From Candidatus Sulfidibacterium hydrothermale (lineage in GTDB: Bacteria; Bacteroidota; Bacteroidia; Bacteroidales; F082): a DNA stretch of 64,000 bases. The position numbers were made by a program, and so were the translations under genes. Positions 54,899 through 64,000 of the stretch are shown piece by piece. A model generated the notes under the pieces. That model did not search any database. It saw only the letters and a list, made by a program, of their open reading frames with translations, and was not told the origin of the DNA. Every line of letters starts with the position of its first letter. Within the stretch, counting starts at the first letter, position 1. The DNA is taken from positions 1,736,001 through 1,800,000 of the forward strand of contig NZ_CP083760.1 in the NCBI RefSeq assembly GCF_020149915.1, written 5' to 3'.

Positions 54899-57800
54899 TT
54901 ATTCCACATCGACCACCTCGATGTTTTCCGGATGAATGTAAACCAGCTTTTGTTCGATCTTAGAATAGCCCAGCCGTTTAAAGAGTTGTGCATAAGTGTT
55001 TACCTGCCGGCGGTATTTTTTTTCTGACGCCTCATTCCGCGCGCCGGTTTTATAATCGAGAATGGTAAGTATGCCGTTGTGAATAACCACCCGGTCGGGT
55101 CTTTTCAGGGTTCCTGATTCGGCATCAAACAGTTCGGTTTCGTTTTGAACCACCGTACCGGATGCGAAATAGGGTTTTAAGCCGGGATGCGATACCACCC
55201 GCCGGATGATTTCTTTTATTGTTTTTGCTTCATCCGCATTAATGCGACCGGTAAAAAGCCATTGATCAACCTGTTTTTTCGCCTCTTTTCCGGTTTTTAT
55301 TTTTGACAGCAAAGCATGTAAAAGTTTTCCGTAAGAACGGGGAGAAAGATCGCCCGCCGTCTCCAGAGATTCTTCGTCTGCCGGAGCCATCTCAATAAAA
55401 TCCTGCCAGGGTTTTGAAAAGTTTTTCGACAGGTAGAGAATATTGTCGTTTGTTTCCTGTCGGGTGGCTTTGTCCTGCGGAAAAGTCCCCCATTCATAGT
55501 GGCTGTCTTCTTCGCGCAGTTGTTCCGTTTTTTCAAGAAAATGTTTCAGCAGACGTGAAAAAGCATCGCTTGTACGTTGTTGTATCTGACTGCTAATGAT
55601 AAATAGCGCATCCACCGGACGGGTAAAAGCCACATATACTTTGTTCAGCAAGTCCATATCGGTCCGGGCTCTTTCCTGTTCGTAAATTTCTGTTTTTCCG
55701 GCGGCGGCAAGGTTTTCTTTTGAAATATTTAACAATACCGGCGAAATATTTTTCAGCTCCGGAAGTGTGGTTTCTTCCCAATACTGCTTGCGTGTGAGCT
55801 TGGTGCTCATGTCGTATAAATCAGCAATGACTGTTCCGAACTTCAGTCCTTTGGCTTTGTGGGCTGTCATGATCTGAACCGCATCTACGCCCTCGGGAAT
55901 CACAATGCTTTGTTTGTCTTTTTTCTCTTCCCAGAGCGGCAGAAAAGCGGCCAGCGAACCATAATAAACGGATTCTTTTTCAAGAATAAAATCCAGAAAG
56001 TGCTGGACAAACGGATCAGGAGTTGTGGTGTTGGCAAGATTTCTTAACAGGGTTGACGCAATTTCGTAAACGCTTTGGGTGCGTAAGGTATGTGATGAGG
56101 GGAGCTGCAGGTTGAATTTTTCGATGAGCGCATACATTGGCTGGTTTTGCCCTGCCGTTTCGGCAAAGAGAGAATGGAACCGGTCTTCCTGATGCCGGTA
56201 CTGCAAAAAAGCGGTAAGAAATTCGGCAAACCAGAGTGTATTCTGTTCGTCGGTTAAAAGTTTCATGGCGGCCACCGTAAATCGTACTACGGGCGAAGTG
56301 GTGAGCAACAACGATTCGGAAGTAACCACCGGAATTTGATGTTGTAACAAATGAGCCGCAATTTCGGCCGCAGCATCGTTTTTCAGGGTTAAAACGCAAA
56401 TGTCTTTTACCGGATAGTTTTTATCTTGCAGAAGATGAACAATATCCAGGATTTTTTCCAGCCGTTTTTTTCTGAAATCTTCGGTGTTCTCGGCCGGAAT
56501 AAAGTCCAAACTGACCCATCCGTTTTCTTTTGCCTTTTCCGGAAATTTTTGTTCAACATCCTGATAAACTTGTTGTAATTCTCCTTTTAGGGTGCTGCCG
56601 TTGACGGTAAAAAAACGATTGTTGAACCGGATAATCTCTTTTCGTGAACGGTAGTTGTACTCCAGCTTTTTTTCAACATAATTACGTTTTAAGGTGGTAG
56701 CCCGTTGCCGGTTTTCGGGGGTATCCTCCACGCCGTAAAGATCGGGCAGGTGAGTAAAAAGTTCAACTTCCCCGTTGCGGAAGCGGTAAATCGACTGTTT
56801 GGCGTCGCCCACCACCATGTTGAAAAAACCGTTGGCCAGTGATTCTTCCAGCAACGGCAGCAGATTTTCCCACTGCAAAACAGAAGTGTCCTGAAATTCG
56901 TCAATCAAAAAATGATGATAACGCCGTCCTAACCGCTCATAAATAAAAGGAATTGGCTGGCCGGATATCTCTTTGTGAATCCGTTTGTTAAATTCTGAAA
57001 TGTGGACTTTGCGGGTGCGCTGGGTGAAATTTTCAAACAGCCGTCTGATTTCTCCCATTAAAGCCATTTCGTAAATGTTATCGTAAACCAGGATGAGAAA
57101 AAGGTAACGGTTTACATTTTCCCGGATGCGTTCCAGTTTTTCCCGTAATTCGGGAAGAATGGATTCAATGGCTGTTTTTACCGGCTGTTTGGTCGTTTTT
57201 GAATACCATTCCTCCTTTTCAAGGGCGTTGATGGTGTTTTTGTTTGGACTTAACTCTTTTGGTTTTGCCGGCCAGTTTTTAATTTTTATCAGGTATCCCG
57301 CCACAGAATTGATTTTCCCTTTAAAATCCGAAGGAGAGAGTCCGGCCTGTGCAATGATCTCCAATCCTTCAGATGCCTGTTGTATCAGAAATTTTTTTGT
57401 CTCGGCCAGGCTGTTTTTAAGCTGTTTTATCTGTTGCAGAAAATAGTCGGGGGTATATTTAGCCAGGTTTTCGGTATGGCTTTCTTCTTCCTGAAGTTGT
57501 TTTTCCACAAATTCACTCAGCGTTTTATTTAAGTCGTAAGCTTTTTCATTGTCTACCCGGGCAAGAATAAACTGAAGCAGTATTTGGGTAAATGCTTTGT
57601 CGGTTCCCGGCCGGGCATAAATTTCTTCCACAATGAACGGGACGATGTCGTCTTTGTCAATGAGTACTTCAAAGCCTTGGGGAAGTTTCAGGTCAGGAGA
57701 AAAGGTACGTACGATCTGATGGATAAATGCGTCGATGGTGCTTACGGCAAACTCATCATAACGGTGGGTGATATTCCACAGCAAACGGGTAGCCCGGAGA

Positions 57801-58057
57801 GGAATTTCGGCTTCCGGAAGGGCGGTGGCCCGGGCTAGTTCCTGTTTCAGTGCGTTTTCTTCTTGCGGGCTCAAGTGCTTCAGCGTTTCCACAATCCGGG
57901 TTTTCATTTCGTTGGCCGCCTTGTTGGTAAACGTAATAGCCAAAATCTGATGAAAGTTATCCGGATTTTTCAGCGAAAGGGTCAGGTACTCTTTTACCAG
58001 CGTGGTGGTCTTTCCTGAGCCGGCCGAAGACTTGTAAACCGCAAATTTTTTGCTCAT
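54899..58057 (-). CDS. AddA/RecB-like UvrD helicase-nuclease
   Basis: 1052 aa. SF1A helicase: Walker A SSAGSGKTTTLV (10-21), ILAITFTNKAANEMKTRI (Ia), HHFLIDEFQDTSVLQWENL (II), GDAKQSIYRFRNGEVELF (III) and IMTAHKAKGLKFGTVI / VYVAFTRPVDALFI (V/VI). The C-terminal PD-(D/E)xK nuclease has LTILDYKTGARNE. Such proteins process double-strand breaks, usually with an AddB partner, which is not in this window. Its start overlaps the tamB stop by 4 bp. Confidence 0.92.
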   Translation of the reverse strand: MSKKFAVYKSSAGSGKTTTLVKEYLTLSLKNPDNFHQILAITFTNKAANEMKTRIVETLKHLSPQEENALKQELARATALPEAEIPLRATRLLWNITHRYDEFAVSTIDAFIHQIVRTFSPDLKLPQGFEVLIDKDDIVPFIVEEIYARPGTDKAFTQILLQFILARVDNEKAYDLNKTLSEFVEKQLQEEESHTENLAKYTPDYFLQQIKQLKNSLAETKKFLIQQASEGLEIIAQAGLSPSDFKGKINSVAGYLIKIKNWPAKPKELSPNKNTINALEKEEWYSKTTKQPVKTAIESILPELREKLERIRENVNRYLFLILVYDNIYEMALMGEIRRLFENFTQRTRKVHISEFNKRIHKEISGQPIPFIYERLGRRYHHFLIDEFQDTSVLQWENLLPLLEESLANGFFNMVVGDAKQSIYRFRNGEVELFTHLPDLYGVEDTPENRQRATTLKRNYVEKKLEYNYRSRKEIIRFNNRFFTVNGSTLKGELQQVYQDVEQKFPEKAKENGWVSLDFIPAENTEDFRKKRLEKILDIVHLLQDKNYPVKDICVLTLKNDAAAEIAAHLLQHQIPVVTSESLLLTTSPVVRFTVAAMKLLTDEQNTLWFAEFLTAFLQYRHQEDRFHSLFAETAGQNQPMYALIEKFNLQLPSSHTLRTQSVYEIASTLLRNLANTTTPDPFVQHFLDFILEKESVYYGSLAAFLPLWEEKKDKQSIVIPEGVDAVQIMTAHKAKGLKFGTVIADLYDMSTKLTRKQYWEETTLPELKNISPVLLNISKENLAAAGKTEIYEQERARTDMDLLNKVYVAFTRPVDALFIISSQIQQRTSDAFSRLLKHFLEKTEQLREEDSHYEWGTFPQDKATRQETNDNILYLSKNFSKPWQDFIEMAPADEESLETAGDLSPRSYGKLLHALLSKIKTGKEAKKQVDQWLFTGRINADEAKTIKEIIRRVVSHPGLKPYFASGTVVQNETELFDAESGTLKRPDRVVIHNGILTILDYKTGARNEASEKKYRRQVNTYAQLFKRLGYSKIEQKLVYIHPENIEVVDVE

Positions 58058-61000
58058 CGTTTAGATTTTTTGGATGATTTTTTTGCCTTCTTTTTCCGGT
58101 CACGTTTCCTGAAAAGGTCTGCCAGACTGTTAAACTCTTTCCGGTACACAATACCTACTCCCTGGGTATACGGCGAAATTTTGTCGTAGTTGCTGTAGTA
58201 ATACCACGAGTTAACATTGGAGTGATTGTATGCTTTTAGCATCCAGCGTCCGTCTTTGGTCAGTTTGTATTTAATGTCCACGTCGCCCACAATGTTGTTG
58301 GCCGACTTGTTTTGTTTATCGTAGGTCATACCAAAGTTCCCATTGATGATCAGCCGGTTATCAAACAGCTGGGTGGAAAGCGCGACATCAAATTCCTGTT
58401 TGGTCAGGGCATCGCCGGGCTTGTAATTGATACCGATATCAAAATCTTTGCTGATTTTGGAAAGCATACTGCTCAGCTGGTTAGAGAGAATTGTGTAGTA
58501 AGAAGTATTCCATGAAATATTGGCGGCGTTGCTGAAACTGAATGCGCCCAAAACAAGCAGCGAGATCATCTGCTGGTTCATTACAGCAGTATTGGTGGTG
58601 TCAAGCTGGGCATAAACCAGTCGTTGCATGTCGGGGTCCAGTTCCGGAAAATGGATCTGGAACCGGATATCCGGGTTGAACAGGTCGTGCGACATAATGA
58701 TGTAGCAATTGACCTGCGTGCGGTTTTTGTAATCAGCCGTGGAGTCGATAACAATTCCCAATGTGCTTAAATTGGCTTTGAGTTTGTAAAGCCCTTTCAG
58801 ATAAACGGTTGCCTGATATGGATCGCCGGCCCATGAGATCCGTCCGCCTTTTACCAGCTCAAAATGTTTTTTCACCAGATTGCCAAGCGAGAAGTTAAAT
58901 TCTCCTTTGTCCACCACGTAATCGCCTGAAAGGGTCATGTCGCCGTCAGAATTGACGGTCATATGCAGAATTCCGCTTCCGTTTGATTGGATATCTCCCA
59001 TATTGGAAGGAAGATAAATCTTTAAATTGGCGCTGGGCTGTACATCCAGATTCAGGGCAATGGAATATTTTGACGGTTGTTGTTCCGGTATTTTCAATAC
59101 GGTTTCTTCCGGTTTGTTTTTTAATGTGTCTACCGGTGGCGGAGTAAAAACAATGTAATCTTTGTCTGCTATTTCGGTACTGTAATCCAAGGGCAAAACA
59201 ACGGATGTCCCCTGGGTGGTTTTGGCATTAATCACCATGTTAATGTCGTTGATCGGGCCGGTAATTTTGATATTTCCCGAAGCAATAGCTGTGCCGTAGT
59301 AAACATCGTTCATGTGCCTTGTTGTGTTGAAAAAGAGTAGTTTTTTGGTGTTAATATCAAAATTTAACCGCATGTTCCTGAAAAAATGATGATCAATTTC
59401 ACCGTGTACTATGGCGGTATTCCCCAACGTATCGTGCAACGTAAGGGTTCCCAGGTCAATTTTGTCTTTATTGAAATAGATTTTTTGATGGAAAGAATAT
59501 TTTGTATTCAGGTAATTGATGATGAGACTGGTGTTTTTAATATTGATAAAGCCCTGTAGCATAGGATTTTTAATGCTTCCTTTCAGGGTCATTTGTCCAT
59601 CGGCTTCGCCGGTAAGATGAGAAACATATTCTTTAATGAACGGGTTGGTTGCCTTAAGCTTGAGTTTGTTAAAGTCCATGGTCAGATTGAGACTGGCCGT
59701 GTCGCGGTAAGGATAATAAAAGCCGGAGATGTCAATAATTTTTTCTCTGCCGGTTTTTTGCTGTTGTACCACTTGTGCTTTAATAAAAGCCGAGTTGTCT
59801 GATGGATTCCAGGTGCTCAGTATCCGGCCATTACCCAAAGCGGTATGATTAAAAGCAAAATTCTTTATTGAGAGATCGGCAACCTGGGTGTCGCGGTTAT
59901 CCATGCGGCTGAACAGAATGCTCCCGTTCATGATGCCGTCAATGTCAAAGCCCAACATACTCCAGAGTAAATCGAGGTTGGAGAGATTCCACGAACGGAA
60001 TGAAATATTCAGGGTATCTCCGTTGTTCCGGGGAGCTTTACCCTGCAGGGCAAATTGTGAACGTCCACCGTAAATGGTGAAATTTTTAAAAGCCCAGGTG
60101 CTGTCGCCGTGGATGATCTGATTTCCGGGTTTGATTTTCCAAAGGGTATCGTTGACAAAGATATGGGAAGAGTCGATGTTGAATTTCTGGAATTTCCGGG
60201 TGTCAATGAAAAATCCGTTTACAAAGCCTTTGTTTATCCAGTTGGTATCCGGATTGTGCCAGTAGAGATTATAAGCCAGGCTGTCATTTCGTGCGCCAAG
60301 CCATAAACGGAGGCTGTCCAGCCCGAAAACGGTCTTGTCTTCTTTGGTGCTGTCGCGCAGGATAAGATGGTCAATTTGAAAAGAAGTCTGGAGCTGGTTG
60401 TTATAGGTTCTGATTTCCAGGTGATTGTATTTTGACCGGATGCCGTTGTAAATTAACTTTTTAGCATAACAACTCGCCGTGAGTTCTTTGTTTTTTTGGT
60501 TGATATAGGCCGTGAACAGTGTATTCGGACTGATGTTGAGTCCGCGGATGAAATGCTCTCCGATAAACTCCGGTTTTCGCAGAAGCAGGGTTAAACGTAC
60601 CTGGTCCGAAAAGGTTTTTCCCTCCGGATTGGGGGTGGGCAATACCGGAAAGTAATGATTAATAAGATATTCGGTGGAGGAAAATAGTGTTGCCGGATGG
60701 TATTTTCCGGTAACCAGCAAGTCAAATAAATCGGACTGGAAATGCATAACCTGTCCGAGTACATTTACCTTTTTGGTGAAAGTAAGATGATGAACCGGAT
60801 AGTTGTCTTTGCCGATCTTTACGATTACATTTTGCATGGATAATTTCCCGGTTAGCGAGTCGGGTTGAAGTCCGGTAAACGATACCTGTCCGGTCCCCGA
60901 TAGAGAAAAATGTTTTTGCTCCCAAAGCTTCAGGGCATAAAAATCGGCATGGTTCAGCTGAAAGCGATATTGAAATTTGGGTTTTCCGGAAAATACGGTG

Positions 61001-62529
61001 TAGCCCCGGGTGTTAAAACGAAAATTGGTGTCGGTAACCGAAAATGTATTTTGCAGGGTGTCTTTGTAAAAATGGCCGGAATACCGGATCTTGTGGTAGG
61101 GATAATTCAAAGCTTCCAATTTCTGCGCATAAAAGTGAAGGCGGACAGAAGGGGAGCCGAGCGAATCAGACAGGTGAAGAGATGTTGTAAAATCAGTATT
61201 TCCCAAGGATTGTGTCCCTAAAAAATGCTGTAACGGAATATGCTGGCCATTCAATTGTGCTGTCATTTGATGAATACGGGCGGTGTCCGCTTTTAAATCT
61301 ACTTTCAATGACGCGTTGCCTCCTCCGGAGGTTTGGATGGATAAGTTTGTCGCAAACTGGTAGTAAGAGCCGTCAAAAGTTCCTTTAATATGAAATTTTT
61401 CAGCCGAGTCAATTTCCTCTGGAACCGGAATATGAGCATCTTCTTGGGGAAGAACAAACTGTTTTAGATCTTTTACAGAAGTGGAAAACTGTTTTATCCG
61501 GGCATGGATTTCCGTTTGGTAAAACTCGGGGAGTCCCCGCATCGCGATATCCCCGCGGAAGCGGGTGCTTTTGCCGTAACGGATATCGAGATTGGTGCCG
61601 TCCAGGTCGGTAAGCGGACCTTCTATATGACCACCGGAAATATGGATACGGTCTTTCATCCGGAACATGACGCCGGCAAAATAGCCAATATCACTCATGT
61701 CAAGTTTTGAAGGTTTGAAATTTCCTACCAGTTTTACCGAGTCGATAAAGGCAGAATAATCTTCCCAGCCGTCGGCCAACATGGCAAAATCCATTTGAAG
61801 AACAGAGTGGTTGGTTTTCAGCAGGGTATTGTCAAATGAAAATACTTTGCCGCTTATTGTGACATGGCTGCGCATTTTACGAATCCATAATCCTGATTTT
61901 TCGTGTGCCGTCAGGTTGTCAAGATGAAAAGTGATTGAATCGCCGGTTATTTTAAAATTCCGCAATGACACTTCGCCATGATTCATTTCTATATCCGAAT
62001 AATTTATGGTATGAGACGTAGTGTCGTCCGGAGGCTGATTCTCATCTTTTAGCTGAAAATGAAGATGCTGGATGGTGGCATGGCGGATTTTTAAGACAAA
62101 GGGCTTTTGTGACGGGGTGGTGTCGCCTGACGATAATTTTTGAATGAATTGCAAAAAGGCGTAGTTGTCTTGTTTGGGGTGTTCGATAAGCCGGAAGTCG
62201 GCCGAATCAATAAAAATCCGATGAAAAGTATATTTCCCGAAAAGGAGTTGTCCGAAAGAAATCCGGGCATTCATGCGGTTCACAACCAGCATGGGCGTGC
62301 CGGTGGAGTCGAGCAAGGCCAGGTGCCGTAAATGAATTCCGGTAAACGGGTTTATCGATATTTCCTTTAGTGAAATATGATCGCCGGTTTTTTGGGTTAG
62401 CCAGATGGTGGCCTTTCTGGCCAGTGTTGATTGTACCGGTGGCAGGTTGATCAGGATAAACAGGAAGATAAGAAAAGACAAAAGAATGGCCATTCCGGCT
62501 TTTACAATTCGGAGACCCCTTTTTTTCAT
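58054..62529 (-). CDS. tamB: Translocation and assembly module protein TamB (DUF490)
   Basis: 1491 aa. Starts at MKKRGLRIVKAGMAILLSFLIF, a signal anchor; a TTG nine codons upstream would abut tsaD and was rejected. A very long repetitive beta-helical body (for example GNYKPS-, LHLSDSLGSPSVRL-type repeats) precedes the conserved C-terminal DUF490 domain (about 1130-1460) with DVQPSANLKIYLPSNMGDIQSNGSG and LDPDMQRLVYAQLDT. TamB spans the periplasm and moves lipids or proteins to the outer membrane, in partnership with an Omp85 TamA such as that at 45-47.5 kb. Divergent from tsaD by only 27 bp. Confidence 0.92.
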   Translation of the reverse strand: MKKRGLRIVKAGMAILLSFLIFLFILINLPPVQSTLARKATIWLTQKTGDHISLKEISINPFTGIHLRHLALLDSTGTPMLVVNRMNARISFGQLLFGKYTFHRIFIDSADFRLIEHPKQDNYAFLQFIQKLSSGDTTPSQKPFVLKIRHATIQHLHFQLKDENQPPDDTTSHTINYSDIEMNHGEVSLRNFKITGDSITFHLDNLTAHEKSGLWIRKMRSHVTISGKVFSFDNTLLKTNHSVLQMDFAMLADGWEDYSAFIDSVKLVGNFKPSKLDMSDIGYFAGVMFRMKDRIHISGGHIEGPLTDLDGTNLDIRYGKSTRFRGDIAMRGLPEFYQTEIHARIKQFSTSVKDLKQFVLPQEDAHIPVPEEIDSAEKFHIKGTFDGSYYQFATNLSIQTSGGGNASLKVDLKADTARIHQMTAQLNGQHIPLQHFLGTQSLGNTDFTTSLHLSDSLGSPSVRLHFYAQKLEALNYPYHKIRYSGHFYKDTLQNTFSVTDTNFRFNTRGYTVFSGKPKFQYRFQLNHADFYALKLWEQKHFSLSGTGQVSFTGLQPDSLTGKLSMQNVIVKIGKDNYPVHHLTFTKKVNVLGQVMHFQSDLFDLLVTGKYHPATLFSSTEYLINHYFPVLPTPNPEGKTFSDQVRLTLLLRKPEFIGEHFIRGLNISPNTLFTAYINQKNKELTASCYAKKLIYNGIRSKYNHLEIRTYNNQLQTSFQIDHLILRDSTKEDKTVFGLDSLRLWLGARNDSLAYNLYWHNPDTNWINKGFVNGFFIDTRKFQKFNIDSSHIFVNDTLWKIKPGNQIIHGDSTWAFKNFTIYGGRSQFALQGKAPRNNGDTLNISFRSWNLSNLDLLWSMLGFDIDGIMNGSILFSRMDNRDTQVADLSIKNFAFNHTALGNGRILSTWNPSDNSAFIKAQVVQQQKTGREKIIDISGFYYPYRDTASLNLTMDFNKLKLKATNPFIKEYVSHLTGEADGQMTLKGSIKNPMLQGFINIKNTSLIINYLNTKYSFHQKIYFNKDKIDLGTLTLHDTLGNTAIVHGEIDHHFFRNMRLNFDINTKKLLFFNTTRHMNDVYYGTAIASGNIKITGPINDINMVINAKTTQGTSVVLPLDYSTEIADKDYIVFTPPPVDTLKNKPEETVLKIPEQQPSKYSIALNLDVQPSANLKIYLPSNMGDIQSNGSGILHMTVNSDGDMTLSGDYVVDKGEFNFSLGNLVKKHFELVKGGRISWAGDPYQATVYLKGLYKLKANLSTLGIVIDSTADYKNRTQVNCYIIMSHDLFNPDIRFQIHFPELDPDMQRLVYAQLDTTNTAVMNQQMISLLVLGAFSFSNAANISWNTSYYTILSNQLSSMLSKISKDFDIGINYKPGDALTKQEFDVALSTQLFDNRLIINGNFGMTYDKQNKSANNIVGDVDIKYKLTKDGRWMLKAYNHSNVNSWYYYSNYDKISPYTQGVGIVYRKEFNSLADLFRKRDRKKKAKKSSKKSKR

Positions 62530-62556
62530 ACTTTTGCCCTGTTTTTTTTCTTCCAA

Positions 62557-63576
62557 ATGAGTATTTATATTTTAGGCATTGAATCATCGTGTGACGACAC
62601 CTCCGCAGCGGTTTTAAAAGACCGGCAAATTTTATCGAATGTTATTGCCAATCAAGACATTCACAAAAGTTACGGCGGTGTGGTACCTGAACTTGCTTCG
62701 CGGGCACATCAGCAAAACATTATTCCTGTTGTGGAGGTGGCCCTGCAAAAGGCAAAAATAAAGAAAAATCAGTTGAGCGGCATTGCTTTTACCCGCGGCC
62801 CCGGATTATTAGGTTCCCTGCTGGTAGGAACCTCTTTTGCCAAGGCTTTTGCCCTGGGATTAAATGTTCCTATCATTGAAGTCAATCACCTGAAAGCACA
62901 TATTCTGGCTCATTTTGTAGAAACCCGGCCAGGCAGCCGGCATCCCGATTTTCCTTTTTTATGTTTAACCGTTTCGGGCGGTCATACCCAGATTGTCCGG
63001 GTGAACAGTCCTTCGGATATGCAAATTCTGGGAAAAACCATCGATGATGCGGCAGGAGAAGCTTTTGACAAGGCGGCTAAGATTATGGGCTTGCCTTATC
63101 CGGGCGGACCGCAAATTGACAAACTGGCGGCGCAGGGCAATCCGGATGCTTTTACTTTTCCGGAGCCCAAGATTCAGGGGCTGAACTACAGTTTTAGCGG
63201 GCTCAAGACTTCGTTTCTTTACCTTGTGCGGGATGGGTTAAAAAAAGATGAAGGCTTTATTGAGAAAAACAAAGCCGATTTGGCCGCTTCTTATCAGGCA
63301 ACCCTCATTCGTGTTTTGTTGGGAAAACTTCGCCGGGCTGCCCGAGAAACGGGAATTCGTCAGGTAGCTATCGCCGGCGGCGTTTCGGCCAACTCCGGCA
63401 TTCGTCGTAAACTGACGCAAATGGCTGAAAAGGAACGCTGGGAAGTGTTCATTCCGGAGTTTCAGTTTACTACCGACAATGCCGCTATGATCGCCATCGC
63501 CGGTTATTTTAAGTATCTTGATGGTGATTTTGCTTCGCAGGATCTGGCACCTTATGCCCGGGGCGGGTTCCAATAA
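62557..63576 (+). CDS. tsaD: tRNA N6-threonylcarbamoyladenosine transferase TsaD
   Basis: 339 aa from MSIYILGIESSCDDTSAAV, the family N-terminus; the in-frame upstream extension lies inside tamB. It transfers threonylcarbamoyl to A37 of ANN-decoding tRNAs with TsaB/TsaE. The metal-binding His motif HLKAHILAH, VSGGHTQIV, DDAAGEAFDKAAK and AIAGGVSANSGIR are conserved. Same ASKHA fold family as the C-terminal part of HypF. Confidence 0.97.
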   Translation: MSIYILGIESSCDDTSAAVLKDRQILSNVIANQDIHKSYGGVVPELASRAHQQNIIPVVEVALQKAKIKKNQLSGIAFTRGPGLLGSLLVGTSFAKAFALGLNVPIIEVNHLKAHILAHFVETRPGSRHPDFPFLCLTVSGGHTQIVRVNSPSDMQILGKTIDDAAGEAFDKAAKIMGLPYPGGPQIDKLAAQGNPDAFTFPEPKIQGLNYSFSGLKTSFLYLVRDGLKKDEGFIEKNKADLAASYQATLIRVLLGKLRRAARETGIRQVAIAGGVSANSGIRRKLTQMAEKERWEVFIPEFQFTTDNAAMIAIAGYFKYLDGDFASQDLAPYARGGFQ

Positions 63577-63606
63577 AAAAAGCCCCTTACAAGAAGAGGC
63601 TTTTTC
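63577..63606. terminator. Bidirectional terminator between tsaD and barrel gene
   Basis: AAAAAGCCCCTT / AAGAGGCTTTTT hairpin with one C/A mismatch and an ACAAG loop, immediately after the tsaD stop. Confidence 0.8.
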
Positions 63607-63629
63607 CCTATGAAAGAATTTACAGTAAT

Positions 63630-64000
63630 TTATAGTTCGTAACCCATGGTTACGCTGATCATTTTGTTGTTGGAGCTGTTGTCGTTTATTTGAAAATGGG
63701 TTAATCCCAAGGTCAATCGTACGTCCCAAACCAGGTAGTGTTTTCCGACCGGCTGCCGGAAACCAAATCCCATCAGTGCACCCCATTCGGCTTTATGGGA
63801 GGCGTCCATTAAATCCGTTGTTTGTTCAACTCCGTCGATGGTCTGGATCTTTTCTGCGTTAGTCAGAAAAGCTACGTATGTTCCCAGATTCAGATGAATA
63901 CTTAATTTGGTATGATACGTTTTGCCGAAAGAGTAGTCGTATAAAAACGGCACACTGATGTAGTCAAAATGGGTGTCGATCTGTGAAGAGTGACTTCCTT
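63630..64000 (-). CDS. PorT-like outer-membrane beta-barrel protein, 5' end cut by window edge
   Basis: C-terminal about 123 residues of a beta-barrel protein; the reading frame is open to the window edge, so the start lies outside. Strand-like segments FDYISVPFLYDYSFGKTYHTKLSIHLNLG, GALMGFGFRQPVGKHYLVWDVRLTLGL and the terminal ISVTMGYEL with an aromatic/hydrophobic C-terminus are typical of the PorT/outer-membrane beta-barrel family. Specific function unknown. Confidence 0.75.
   Translation of the reverse strand, partial: GSHSSQIDTHFDYISVPFLYDYSFGKTYHTKLSIHLNLGTYVAFLTNAEKIQTIDGVEQTTDLMDASHKAEWGALMGFGFRQPVGKHYLVWDVRLTLGLTHFQINDNSSNNKMISVTMGYEL

Overview
The window comes from a member of the Bacteroidota, most likely an anaerobic or facultative Bacteroidia-type organism. 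The evidence is a short primary sigma factor of the Bacteroidota type, promoter-like TAnnTTTG boxes without Shine-Dalgarno sequences, PorT-like outer-membrane barrels, a protease with a type IX secretion (T9SS) C-terminal domain, DUF3078 and PycTM (DUF5706) proteins, and a lipoprotein TamA paired with TamB. The backbone is of moderate GC content. An AT-rich accessory island lies at about 35.1-41.4 kb.

Layout. (1) 0-3 kb, minus strand: nucleotide-sugar genes (ugd, UDP-glucuronate decarboxylase, rmlD fragment). (2) 2.9-8.3 kb, minus: DUF3078 barrel protein, S9 peptidase and a secreted clan GH-A glycosidase. (3) 8.4-20.5 kb: a complete group 3d-like NAD(H)-coupled [NiFe] hydrogenase locus. An eight-gene minus-strand operon hoxF(E)-hoxU-hoxY-hoxH-hoxW-(DHOD-like)-hypA-hypB diverges from hypF-hypC-hypD-hypE. 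The 117-bp divergent promoter holds two strong Rex-type operators and a TAnnTTTG box on each strand. (4) 20.5-26.5 kb: a zinc-ribbon protein, a PorT-like barrel overlapping a rex gene (probably the regulator of the hydrogenase), an M1 peptidase and a T9SS subtilase. (5) 26.5-33.7 kb, minus: a four-gene unit of class III nucleotidyl cyclase, SdiA-regulated-like propeller, metallophosphatase fused to an outer-membrane barrel, and an HD domain fused to a Pycsar-type membrane effector module. (6) 34.3-41.4 kb: kdsB, then an island with a REP-associated tyrosine transposase, two families of REP-like hairpin repeats that delimit small AT-rich orphan genes, a frameshifted lipoprotein gene and an intact IS256-type element with an 8-bp target duplication. 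(7) 41.4-45.0 kb: tRNA-Asp, comEC, a hairpin-rich spacer, a duplicated GIY-YIG/tRNA segment with one degenerate copy, tRNA-Val and a GC-rich strongly structured element. (8) 45-64 kb: housekeeping genes: tamA-like, RecD-like helicase, rpoD, pnp, rpsO, ppk1, addA-like, tamB, tsaD and a partial outer-membrane barrel gene.

How the parts fit: the hox/hyp locus encodes everything needed to build a soluble NADH/H2 hydrogenase (structural subunits, diaphorase, endopeptidase and all six Hyp proteins). A nearby Rex repressor and matching operators suggest H2 metabolism is switched by the NADH/NAD+ ratio. A catalytically altered dihydroorotate dehydrogenase-like flavoprotein is embedded in the same operon with no assigned role. 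All functional calls are from reading translated sequence and motifs; no database search was run.
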